64,000 nt of DNA from Liolophura sinensis. Its lineage: Eukaryota > Mollusca > Polyplacophora > Chitonida > Chitonidae. This document shows positions 46,001-54,230 of the stretch, piece by piece (within the stretch, counting starts at the first letter, position 1; the number at the start of each line of letters is the position of its first letter). A model generated the notes under the pieces. The model had not been told where the DNA came from. It ran no database searches and saw nothing but the letters and a program-made list of their open reading frames with translations. The DNA is taken from assembly GCF_032854445.1 (NCBI RefSeq), contig NC_088305.1, positions 23,102,955-23,166,954 of the forward strand, read 5' to 3'. The position numbers and the translations under genes were made by a program.

Positions 46001-49000
46001 TAGTTTAAAATAATCATACCTATATAATTACGACACATTACACACATTACTGCCAGCTTTAGATATCTTACAAAGATCTACATGTACATGGTACATGTTC
46101 CATACATCAGAATGTCACGAATGGCTTTTTTTGGTGCAGGACACAGGGCTTCACGCTGTGCTCAAGAATATTTCACTTATATGACGGTGGTCAGCATTAT
46201 GGTGGAGGAAACCCATGACCTTCATAAGAGGGATAGCTCTAAGAACACGCTGTATCTCGGACATTACAAAAAATTATTGCAATAATTATTTGACATATCA
46301 AAAAAATGTAATCATTTGACATCAATCGTAACTATCAACTTGCATATACATTGTAGTCTTTCGTTGCCTACTACATTTATCAAGTGGAAAAAGATTAATA
46401 ATGGTTTTACCACATGTATAAAAAAATATTTACATGTTAGTAACAAGTTAGCTCATTTTTCTAATTTTTTTTTTAAAGATATATTAGAGAGTGGCCTCAG
46501 GGATACGGAGAATATTTAGAGAATATTTATTCAAGAATTTCCATGTGAAAGTCTGATTTAATGGTCAAAGTAAATGATACAGATTAAATTTTGTTGAATA
46601 ACTTCCCAATACCAGAATATTTCAAAAGAAAAACTGTAAAAAAAGATGTACCTTTTTTAAAAGTAATTATTGTGTAGGGAAGTGTAGGGAATGCTCCAAA
46701 CAATAAACTTCTTATTTTACGGTAAATTACCTAAATTTTGGCCAATGACAATCTGCCTGATTGTGTGAGTTCTATTGATCTTACAAAGATGTTTTAAAGT
46801 TTGTTTGGAAGGTTTGATGGAGAAATATAATATTCAGTCCCAGAAGAAACACTTTATGCCATAACGTGTACCTGTACCTAAAAAATGACATATCTAAAAA
46901 TGTAATTTTGGGGGCAAAATTTTAGGTTATTTAATGTATGCCTGAAGTACTGTTACATATGTAAGCTGATGCCAAAACTTACACTGTCATTTTTCTCCGG
47001 AACTGTATGAATAGGAACGGGCTGCCAGGTAACATTAGGTAGGAATGTATCAGTGGGTGGGTACAGTCCTGCAAGGTGGCACTCAGCACTGAGAAGACAC
47101 CGATCCAGGTTAGAGCTACGGACTGATATCTGAAACAGGTGACACAGTTGATGATAGGGAGAAAAGTATCACAGTCCTGCGTCACGGCGGAGACACCTGC
47201 CCAGAATAGAGGTGTGTCCTGATATCTGAAACAGGTGACACAGTTGTACAGCAAAGAATGGTATTACAGTCCTGCTTCTCTCTTTTCCCTTTTATGAGAT
47301 TATATATCAGGTGGGCATAATAAAATGGGCCGTCCTTTGACATTCAATATTTCAGAAACCATCTTATTTCAAGTTCTAAAAATTTACACACTTAAAAGCC
47401 TTTACGTCCTAAATATATAGACCAAATTTCAATTTCATCCTTTCAGATTTCTGTTCATGGGACCAAAGTCAAAAATGCATGTTGCAGACATTTGAAAATA
47501 ATGTTCTACCTTGTTTTACTTGAAAAGGTGATCAATTCCTTGTCCGCCGCAGAGAAAACCATCTTGATTCAGCAAAACTTGTGCCTACCTGGCAGAAAGG
47601 TTTCTCTAACACTAGAGTCAGACAATTTTTTTCACACAACACCTCACTGACGTGTGTCACACAGGAGCAGCCCGCGCTCTACTCATGACACCTGACAGGT
47701 GATGCAATGTGGGTCACCAGACCATGCGATTTTGAGGCTATGTTTTCATTTTAACTCTGTGCGCAAACTACTCAAGTTATGATCTAGAAAATTGGTCAGC
47801 ATATTAACAAGATCATGCCATTTGAATGTCTAAAGTTTGAAAGGGTTTAAACAAAGGATAATGGAGCAATGCAGCATCAAAGTACGACCCATTATATATA
47901 TGATGTCACAGAAAAATTCTGCTCACGTCTCCTGTTGAAAAGGTTAAGGACAATATCAAGTTAGGAAACAGGTTAAATTTGACAAGATTTCACCAATCTC
48001 TACATGTATTACGATTAAGACATTATTTCAGCTATCACTGTTAGCCTATTACAATTCAGAAATCATTTTCATGCCTACTGCTAGCATGTTACAACCATGA
48101 CATTATTTTAACACTCACTGTTTTATAGCCTACACGTACATGTAAATCAACACAGAGAAAGCTCACTTTTATTTTTATTTATTTGATTGGTGTTTTATGC
48201 CATACTCAAGAATATTTCACTTATACGACGGCGGCCAGCATTATGGTGCGAGGAAACTGGGCAGAGCCCGGTGGAAACCCACGACTATTTGCAGGTTGCT
48301 GACAGACCTTCCCATGTATGGGAAAACTCACTTTTAAACTATTAGCCTTTTACAACTCAAGACATCATTTCAAAACTCACCTGGAATCTGTCATAGGAAG
48401 CATTAAGAAAAGTTTTGTAATATTCTCTGTAGAATTGACCAAGTTGGTAATGTTCCCTCATCCCCTCCTGCAAAATAAAAGGAGCATGCTGATCATTTAT
48501 TTGATTGGTTTTTTACGCTGTACTCAAGAATATTTCACTTATACGACGGCGGTCAGCATTATGGTGGGTGGAAATCAGGCAGAGCCCGGGGGAAACCCAC
48601 GACCATCCGCAGATTGCTGACATGCCCGATCATTGTAATACCAGTACATTAACACATGGAACTGCTGCCATTTGGAATAAATACACATTCAGGTTTCAAT
48701 GTAAGAGCCAAGAATAAAAAATTAAAAACAAAAACAAACTTATATCATACACAATGAATAGGAGAATATCAGAGCAGACTTCACAAATGTGTTTTATTGT
48801 GTTGTAATAAAATACACATTCAAGATTAAAATTAAAACTTTATGGACAGCAAAACAATAAAAAAATCAAAAACAAAAGTATACTTCAGTTTTTACAATGC
48901 AATTGACAGTGAAATAGTTTGAACTTTATGTCACAGTTGTATACAATGTATGGTACAAAAATCTGAGTAGATTTGACAAATGTGATTTGATATGTAGTAC

Positions 49001-51270
49001 ATGTACCTTGGTCAGTTGGCCATATCCCTGAGGCCAGTCATTCTCTGTGATCGGATTGGTTGGATAACTTTCCACAGGGCTTCTGTCTCCATGACGATAA
49101 AGCTATATTAAAGGCACAGTGCATGTTAAGTGAGTTAAAATATTAAAGCTTCTTGATGAAACAGGAAAAAAACAAAACATCTAATAATGCAAAGACCATT
49201 TTATTACCCATTGCAAGCTATGAATTTCATGGTTGGTGTTATCAGTGCAGGAATCCAGAGTGCCAAAAGGTAAACCAATGACCCTCAGCAACTTACTGAC
49301 AAACTTTCCAACTTCTAGGACTTGTTTACATGCTTTTACGTCATATTCATTATACTGGTGAAAGACAAGTTCTATTGATTTAAGACAGACTACATGAAAG
49401 CTTCCTGAAATCTCACTGTCCTCTTCCATGCCTTCTCGTAAATGCTGAATGCAGAAAAATCTACAAATTCTCTAAATTAAAGGTTGGGGTTGAACCAGCA
49501 ATTTAAGACAGACTGCATGAAAGCTTCCTGAAATCTCACTGTCCTCTTCCATGCCTTCTCGTAAATACAGAATGCAGAAAAATCTACAAATTCTCTAAAT
49601 TAAAGGTTGGGGTTGAACCAGCAATTTAAGACAGACTACATGAAAGCTTCCTGAAATCTCACTGTCCTCTTCCATGCCTTCTCGTAAATACAGAATGCAG
49701 AAAAATCTACAAATTCTCTAAATTAAAGGCCGGGTTTGAACCAGCAATTTAAGACAGACTACATGAAAGCTTCCTGAAATCTCACTGTCCTCTTCCATGC
49801 CTTCTCGTAAATACAGAATGCAGAAAAATCTACAAATTCTCTAAATTAAAGGCCGGGTTTGAACCAGCAATTTAAGACAGACTACATGAAAGCTTCCTGA
49901 AATCTCACTGCCCTCTTCCATGCCTTCTCGTAAATACAGAATGCAGAAAAATCTACAAATTCTCTAAATTAAAGGCCGGAATTGAACCAGCAATTTAAGA
50001 CAGACTACATGAAAGCTATCTGAAATCTCACTGCCCTCTTCCATGCCTTCTCGTAAATACAGAATGCAGAAAAATCTACAAATTCTCTAAATTAAAGGCC
50101 GGGTTTGAACCAGCAATTTAAGACAGACTACATGAAAGCTTCCTGAAATCTCACTGCCCTCTTCCATGCCTTCTCGTAAATACAGAATGCAGAAAAATCT
50201 ACAAATTCTCTAAATTAAAGGCTGGGATTGAACCAGTGTTTTTAAGACAGACTACATGAAAGCTTCCTGAAATCTCACTGTCCTCTTCCATGCCTTCTCG
50301 TAAATACAGAATGCAGAAAAATCTACAAATTCTCTAAATTAAAGGCTGGGATTGAACCAGTGTTTTTAAGACAGACTACATGAAAGCTTCCTGAAATCTC
50401 ACTGTCCTCTTCCATGCCTTCTCGTAAATGCTGAATGCAGAAAAATCTACAAATTCTCTAAATTAAAGGTCGGAATTGAACCAGCACCTTGTGTGCCTTA
50501 ATACTCAGTACTGCACATCCTGATCCATTATTTGTAATGCAGAAACATTTCCACAAATATGCCAACTAGGCTTAAGTTATCCATTTATACTAAATTATCC
50601 CTTAAAGGATAGGAATATGAAGAATAGGAGCCCTAAAACAATGATTATGGTTTAAAGGGGAATAAAGAAAATTATTCCCCCAAAACACTGAAAATTTTTG
50701 TAGCCGTTTTCATATTCCCTCTTTTTTATGCAGACTTTCCATCAAAAGACAGAAATTTGGAAAAAATGACATCTTTAAATCATCATGCCTGGAATGCATA
50801 ACCAGCTTAACATTCCCAATTCCGATTTTTTCCCCCAGAGAGAGGGGCGTCGTTTTGACAGGTACTACCATTAGCTTCACCTATGCAGGCTACTTAATTC
50901 CCACTCGGGCCTCTTCATTTTCAGCATCCTCTCCATTTTAGCCAGCCAGATCATTTTACACACCATGTTCATTTAATGCAGCAGGATAATTTTGAGCCCT
51001 AGCTCTCTTCATTTTTATGTAATATGCAACCAGATCACTTTGGTCACTGTCTTCATTTAAAATGCAGCTTGATCATTTTGGGTACACTTTTTATTTTAGA
51101 CACCCTGTTGATTTTGGACACACTCGTTGTTTGGGAAACTGTAGTCATTTAGGATGAAATGGTAATTTGGGTCATCCTGGTGGTTTTAAAAGTTGATGTC
51201 ATTTTTCTTCTGCACATACTAAGAAATACAAACAAATGTTTGATGTGCCTTTCAAACAGGGAGGATGTGT

Positions 51271-51301
<31 letters not shown>

Positions 51302-52439
51302 GGGAGAGGGGGTGTTAATGAACAGAGGGAAGAGAAGAGCCCTCAATCCCCAGGACATGCTGACCTCATAACCTTAGCATACATTCAGGTGCTTGTGCCT
51401 CTCTTCTGGGATATAACTTTTTAGATAAATACACATGTTCTTTAGACTGTAGTGAGTGAGTGCTTGGGGTTTAACGTCGTACTTAACAATTTTTCAGTCA
51501 TATGACGACGACTTCAGACTGTACGTAACAAATAAATTGCACGAAGCATGCTAATTTGTAATTCAGTGTGCTAAATAACCTTCCTTATTTAACATTCTGA
51601 CATTTATATAATTATGTTGTCCGTGTCTACCTACTGAATGAGTGTCAGAAATATAAAATATGAAAGTTGTAGGCCTACATATAATGTTATTGAATTAATT
51701 AGTTTGTACAGCTGTAAGTCTTGCCATCTGTCTGTTCAAAAATATTTTATGTGTTACCAGCAAATGGGGCTCTATATACAGCACAGGATGAACATATAAA
51801 TAAACCAGCACTGTAGCTGTCTCTGTCAGCTGGTCACGCCTCTAACAGCTATAGATCCCAAAACCGCAATTTCTCACTACAACATAAACTTGGGAAAAAA
51901 AGAGAGGTTTAATATGAAAACTATTCACCTATAAGTTGAATTTGTCTTATGTGACCCCTAGACCTAGCCTTTAGTGTGTTATTTTAAAATTCTCTGTCAT
52001 ACGTTGTACCGGGATATTAAAAATTAATCGACGAAGAATGTCGATGGATTTAATGGGGCTAAATTTGACCTTGTGCTCACCTGAACTATGCAGTATTCAG
52101 ATACGGTATTTCGTAAGTGTCAAGTTTTTCAGCAGAAAAGTGTGCGGTACATGTTTTCGGCTGTTGCACTTAATAGTACTAGCGAGAGTAGGTCTACTAT
52201 TATTGTACCAGTCTGTAGTCAGTTTCAGTTTCACGTCACATGCGTCTATCGAACACCAAATATTTCGAAAAAATGACACTCAGACTCGGTATATAAATAA
52301 AGTTTTCATTCAGAACACTGAAGAGTCTTACCAGGTTGACTAATCGCAGAGATGGAAGGTCCTGTGAGGCACAAACACCGATGAAATATAGAATCGTCAA
52401 TAAAAACATCGCCGCCGGGTAATTCGCGGCTACCGCCAT
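36872..52439 (-). CDS. ACP2: Histidine acid phosphatase, lysosomal/prostatic type, 11 exons, complete
   Basis: Exons: 52439-52332, 49102-49007, 48467-48381, 47129-46983, 45942-45847, 43503-43414, 41784-41661, 40555-40455, 39620-39452, 38345-38229, 37005-36872. All introns are GT-AG, phases agree, and the sum is 1,269 bases (422 residues plus stop), close to vertebrate ACP2 (about 423). In order: a signal peptide (residues about 10-25, [16 protein letters not shown]), [15 protein letters not shown] with the catalytic His of RHGxRx[50 protein letters not shown], the HDTTVAAL motif with the proton-donor Asp, a Cys-rich GCSEKCPF segment, one membrane helix ([19 protein letters not shown]) and a short tail with YSLV, a tyrosine-type lysosomal sorting motif. 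About nine N-x-S/T sites fit a lumenal glycoprotein. It hydrolyses phosphomonoesters at acid pH. Orthology to ACP2 rather than ACPP is inferred from the membrane tail. Confidence 0.95.
37006..37500 (-). repeat. 66-bp array copied from the exon 11 acceptor junction
   Basis: About seven to eight units; each ends TGTGGTTTGTTGCAG and continues with GTCTGCTGATGTTTGGGATA, the first 20 bases of exon 11, plus 46 intron bases. It decays towards 37700. 66 bases is 22 codons and the exon frame stays open across the two units nearest the exon. Confidence 0.9.
37720..38228 (-). repeat. 56-bp array copied from the exon 10 donor junction
   Basis: About nine units, each with the last 40 bases of exon 10 (GCAGCTGCAGTCATCCTTCA...TTTA) followed by GTGAGTATTTCCCTTG. 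Period measured between CTGAAGGATGA at 38177 and 38233. Confidence 0.9.
38229..38345 (-). CDS. ACP2: Acid phosphatase exon 10
   Basis: [20 protein letters not shown] and [18 protein letters not shown], phase 1 donor TTTA|GTGAGT. Its last 40 bases plus 16 intron bases form the 56-bp array unit downstream. Confidence 0.92.
38482..38598. repeat. 58-bp direct duplication in intron 9
   Basis: GTCCAACAGCTCACAAAAAT through CCTTAACATG occurs twice in direct succession. Confidence 0.85.
38624..38888 (-). mobile_element. tRNA-derived SINE in acid phosphatase intron 9
   Basis: Full length, same family, with target duplication TGTATGTCAAATAA at 38610-38623 and 38889-38902. Confidence 0.93.
39452..39620 (-). 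CDS. ACP2: Acid phosphatase exon 9 (catalytic HD)
   Basis: [20 protein letters not shown] carries the second catalytic motif (HD); [15 protein letters not shown] and [10 protein letters not shown] follow. Acceptor ATCTAG|CATGAC, donor CCAG|GTAAGT. Confidence 0.95.
39745..40320. repeat. Degenerate short tandem repeat in intron 8
   Basis: Variants of AGAGGAAACCTGRCAGAGCA recur every 20-35 bases throughout; too diverged to fix a period. Confidence 0.6.
40455..40555 (-). CDS. ACP2: Acid phosphatase exon 8
   Basis: [20 protein letters not shown]... ending YMYSA, acceptor TTTACAG|GCCCAC, donor AGCA|GTAAGT. Confidence 0.93.
40700..41430 (-). repeat. 137-bp array in intron 7, related to the exon 7 donor junction
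   Basis: CACTTTTAGTTCC occurs at 40914, 41051, 41188 and 41325, a strict 137-base period, about five copies. On the minus strand each unit contains CTCTGCTACAGTGGCTGAAA and GTAGTTCTGTGTGTG, matching the end of exon 7 (CTCTCCTTCAGAGGCTCAAA) and the following intron start (GTAGCTCTGTGTGTG). The GT donor itself is lost in the units. Confidence 0.8.
41432..41565 (-). mobile_element. Degenerate SINE fragment in intron 7
   Basis: TTTGATTGGTGTCTTGGCAA, TGCATTATGGTGGGAAGACA and GGGAGAAACCCATGA match the SINE tail with gaps. Confidence 0.65.
41661..41784 (-). CDS. ACP2: Acid phosphatase exon 7
   Basis: 41 codons plus one base, [20 protein letters not shown] to LLQRLKG, donor GGAG|GTGGGT. A decayed copy of this donor region is the unit of the 137-bp array in the next intron. 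Confidence 0.93.
42040..42540. repeat. About 170-bp tandem repeat in intron 6, three copies
   Basis: TTTAATATGTACACACC plus ATCAACAATGGAATAT recur at about 42137, 42303 and 42473. No resemblance to an exon seen. Confidence 0.8.
42780..43413 (-). repeat. 59-bp array copied from the exon 6 donor junction
   Basis: About 11 units. On the minus strand each reads CAGTGGCTGATACACTCTAC TGTGAG|GTGAGT plus TTGTTGGCAATGTC, that is 41 exon bases and 18 intron bases. Nearly all units keep an intact GTGAGT donor. Confidence 0.93.
43414..43503 (-). CDS. ACP2: Acid phosphatase exon 6
   Basis: 30 codons, [20 protein letters not shown] then [10 protein letters not shown]. Donor TGTGAG|GTGAGT. The last 41 bases plus the first 18 intron bases form the unit of the 59-bp array at 42780-43413. 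Confidence 0.93.
43548..43855 (-). mobile_element. Second SINE-like family copy in intron 5
   Basis: GAGTTTAATGTAGTGCTTAA, CAATTTTTCAGCCATATGAC, then GGCAGGACGAGTCCATGCTG and AGACACCAGATATGACACC, shared with 43945-44292 and with 6770-7105. Confidence 0.65.
43945..44292 (-). mobile_element. Second SINE-like family copy with tRNA-like head
   Basis: GGGTTTAACGTTGTACTTAA and CAATTTTTCAGTCACATGGC at the left. On the minus strand the right end starts CTGGCCGCGATAGCTCAATT with GGTAGAGCGTTGGACGGTAG, a tRNA-like head with an A box (TAGCTCAATTGG). Confidence 0.75.
45847..45942 (-). CDS. ACP2: Acid phosphatase exon 5
   Basis: 32 codons, [20 protein letters not shown]..., phase 0-0, acceptor GTTTTAG|GTGCTAG, donor ATAAG|GTTGGT. 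Confidence 0.92.
46128..46225 (-). mobile_element. Degenerate SINE fragment in intron 4
   Basis: GTGCTCAAGAATATTTCACT, TATGACGGTGGTCAGCATTA and GGAGGAAACCCATGACC only. Confidence 0.7.
46983..47129 (-). CDS. ACP2: Acid phosphatase exon 4
   Basis: 49 codons, [20 protein letters not shown] through [15 protein letters not shown]; the Arg of VRSS is a conserved phosphate-binding residue in the family. Its acceptor region and first bases are duplicated at about 47130-47225. Confidence 0.93.
47130..47225 (-). repeat. 96-bp duplication of the exon 4 acceptor junction
   Basis: CTGTGTCACCTGTTTCAG|ATATCAG occurs at the real exon 4 start (47129) and again 96 bases upstream (exon-like start 47225). The duplicate continues with an eroded copy of the first part of exon 4 (CTATTCTGGGCAGGTGTCTC against CTAACCTGGATCGGTGTCTT). 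Read in the exon frame the extra unit hits TGA after 18 codons. Confidence 0.85.
48172..48326 (-). mobile_element. 5'-truncated SINE in intron 3
   Basis: Tail and central region only, flanked by CTCACTTTTA at 48162-48171 and 48327-48336, so the truncation occurred at insertion. Confidence 0.88.
48381..48467 (-). CDS. ACP2: Acid phosphatase exon 3
   Basis: 29 codons, [20 protein letters not shown] and an NAS glycosylation site. Acceptor TTTTGCAG|GAGGGG, donor CCAG|GTGAGT. Confidence 0.93.
48498..48627 (-). mobile_element. 5'-truncated SINE in intron 2
   Basis: Tail and central region only, flanked by GATCATT at 48491-48497 and 48628-48634. Confidence 0.82.
49007..49102 (-). CDS. ACP2: Acid phosphatase exon 2 (catalytic RHGDRSP)
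   Basis: 32 codons, phase 0-0. Carries the active-site His in [17 protein letters not shown] and [10 protein letters not shown]. Acceptor ATATAG|CTTTAT, donor CAAG|GTACAT. Confidence 0.95.
49297..49444 (-). other. Candidate cryptic or foreign exon in intron 1
   Basis: Acceptor TGCATTCAG|CATTTACG and donor GTCA|GTAAGT bound 148 bases with an open frame ([43 protein letters not shown]). It does not belong to the acid phosphatase fold, and its length would shift the frame between exons 1 and 2. It could be an exon of a nested gene or a captured fragment. Unrecognised. Confidence 0.4.
49382..50490 (-). repeat. 123-bp array in intron 1, nine units
   Basis: AAGACAGACTACATGAAAGC recurs at 49382, 49505, 49628 and 49751 and onward, a strict 123-base period. 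Each unit contains about 67 bases of the candidate exon start plus upstream intron. Only the first and last units keep the TTCAG acceptor; the middle ones read TTCTG. Internal units are almost identical to each other. Confidence 0.92.
50491..52331. other. Rest of intron 1, no gene seen
   Basis: Holds a (GT)n(G)n tract at 51267-51304 and a SINE-like fragment at 51447-51520 (TGGGGTTTAACGTCGTACTT). Open frames here are repeat-driven. Confidence 0.5.
52332..52439 (-). CDS. ACP2: Acid phosphatase exon 1 (signal peptide)
   Basis: 36 codons, [20 protein letters not shown]..., ending LRLVNL at donor CCTG|GTAAGA. The start ATG sits in CCAAGATGGCGG, both a good initiation context and a YY1-like element. 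Confidence 0.93.
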
Positions 52440-52455
52440 CTTGGCCAAGCTGGAG

Positions 52456-52465
52456 ATCACATGAC
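52456..52465 (-). promoter_or_regulatory. E-box (TFEB/MITF-type) just upstream of the acid phosphatase start
   Basis: TCACATGA with flanks, on the minus strand GTCATGTGAT, about 17 bases before the ATG. TCATGTGA is the MITF/TFE M-box core, and lysosomal genes are commonly controlled by TFEB through related E-boxes. A second, closer match to the CLEAR palindrome, TCACGTGAC, lies at 53388-53396. Function is inferred from motif and gene type. Confidence 0.45.
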
Positions 52466-53112
52466 CTGAAATAGATCGACCGCGAGAGGGCGCGTCTGAT
52501 TTTAGCAGTGCAGAAATTGACAATTTCACCTGTCCCAGTATTGCTACTTTGACAGGAAATGTAAAAGTAAAAGTAAAATATTTCACATCTGGCATTTATC
52601 TGAAGGAGCGCAGACCAACACCGAACTGGTATTAAAATGCTTATAAGCCTACCTGTAGACCTACAGCTGGTGTACAGGTAGGCTGGGCCTAGGGTTCCTC
52701 TGGAATCCTGCTGTCAGTCAGAATGATTGTCAGGAAACCTTATTCCCCCCAACATTCCCTTTAAGAATTGCCCTGTAAACAGAATGTTGGGTGGAACAAA
52801 AAAAACCAAAAAAAAACATGACAGTCGTTGATTTAAGTTGTCCGATGCGAAAGTTTAAAAGGTTGGATTACTGTTGAAAGATGGTTTACCAATGCTGGGT
52901 TTGACATATTACATTTCGAGGGTTACAGGGAAACGGTGGATATTAAAATAAGGTAGGGTTCGAGCATGTTTTTTTTTGTGAAATTGTCGGCGCGGAAGTT
53001 TACAGTATACGGAATCTGGGCGCTATAGATAAACCTCGTGAACAATGCACGCATGTACACACACAGATATATCACAGCTGCGGCTCAGTGACCGTCCAAC
53101 GTTGTCTCATCG

Positions 53113-53290
53113 ATTTATTTATTTATTTTATTGTTGTTTTACGCCTTAGTCAAGAATATTTAACTTACACGACGGTGGCCAGCAATATGGTGAAACAAAA
53201 CCGGGCAGAGCCCTGGGGAAACCCACAGCCATCAACAGGTTGCTGGCATATCTACCCACGTGTATACAAGGGGAGAGGAAGTTTATCCAT
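53113..53290 (-). mobile_element. Degenerate SINE upstream of the acid phosphatase gene
   Basis: TTATTGTTGTTTTACGCCTT, ACGACGGTGGCCAGCAATAT, ACCGGGCAGAGCCCTGGGGA; head missing. Confidence 0.8.
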
Positions 53291-54140
53291 TTCACGAGTA
53301 TAGTGCTAGGTTTAAGACTGTCCCAAACAAACATATGTCAATTACTTTCAGCGGGCTGCGCCCCAGATTACTACTATTGATCTGCCTTCACGTGACCTAC
53401 ATCACATGGTCGCGGCCCGCTGCACGAGGATGGAGCAAATCACGCAAATGGTGACCGTCCTCATTCGGCTTCCGTAACATGCTGTGATCTCTTGTGACAA
53501 GTGCTGTCGCTACACCAGACGTGACACCTCTCCCAGTCACATTATTAGTATTGACACCAGGTCATCCAGTCCTGCTTCCTTGCTCTAACCTCTCTATGTG
53601 GATTAAACTGTAGACCAAATGCACCTATAACTTCGCGATACATTAATATCTGGTCAAAATTAAGGATGGGGAACCTTGACAGAGGTTTGCGGAAACTTGT
53701 AGAAGCTACGTGTAGCTGGGGGAATCTGGACAGAGGATGAAGGCACCTTGGCAGTGGCAGGAATGCAGGAAGGCAGGAAGAACATGGCCAGGTACTGTAG
53801 ACCGAGGCTGGAGGGACCTCGACAAGGTCTGAAGAACCCTGCACAGACGCTGGAGACCTTGACTACCTTAATTAAACAAATCTGTTGTCAATTCACTCTG
53901 TTATACTCTTTGGCTATTGCGAGCTATTATTCAGGCGGCTTAATTCGGTACCGGTAGAAATCAACGCGCAATACAGGACATCGTATAGCCTAGCGCATTC
54001 ACATTTCTTTCCAACATGCTTGCTATCTACATCATCTTATTTCACTTTATGAACATTCTGCTCTCAATCTGCTCGATAGATATAGAAAAAATACAGCTTT
54101 GGGGTATCATCTTTACTTGAGCTCATTTTGCATTTGAGGT
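53291..54140. other. Intergenic spacer
   Basis: No exon seen. 53480-53600 resembles the middle of the second SINE-like family (GACACCAGGTCATCCAGTCC). 53660-53860 has a weak GARGGAACCTTGACAG-type short repeat. Confidence 0.4.
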
Positions 54141-54145
54141 ATACC

Positions 54146-54230
54146 TGTTGAAGACAACTTCAGACGTGACGGCACGAATGACACTACTAGTGCGATCTAT
54201 CGATTATTGCCACCAGGTCCTCGAGGACAG
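54146..54230 (+). repeat. Left flank copy of the 50-bp satellite
   Basis: GAAGACAACTTCAGACGTG, then GCGATCTATCGATTATTGCC, matched at 60484-60550 on the other side of the array. Confidence 0.85.

Noticed and set aside
51149..51424. Gly- or Pro-rich open frames
   Set aside because: Driven by the (GT)n and G-run low-complexity tract at 51267-51304.
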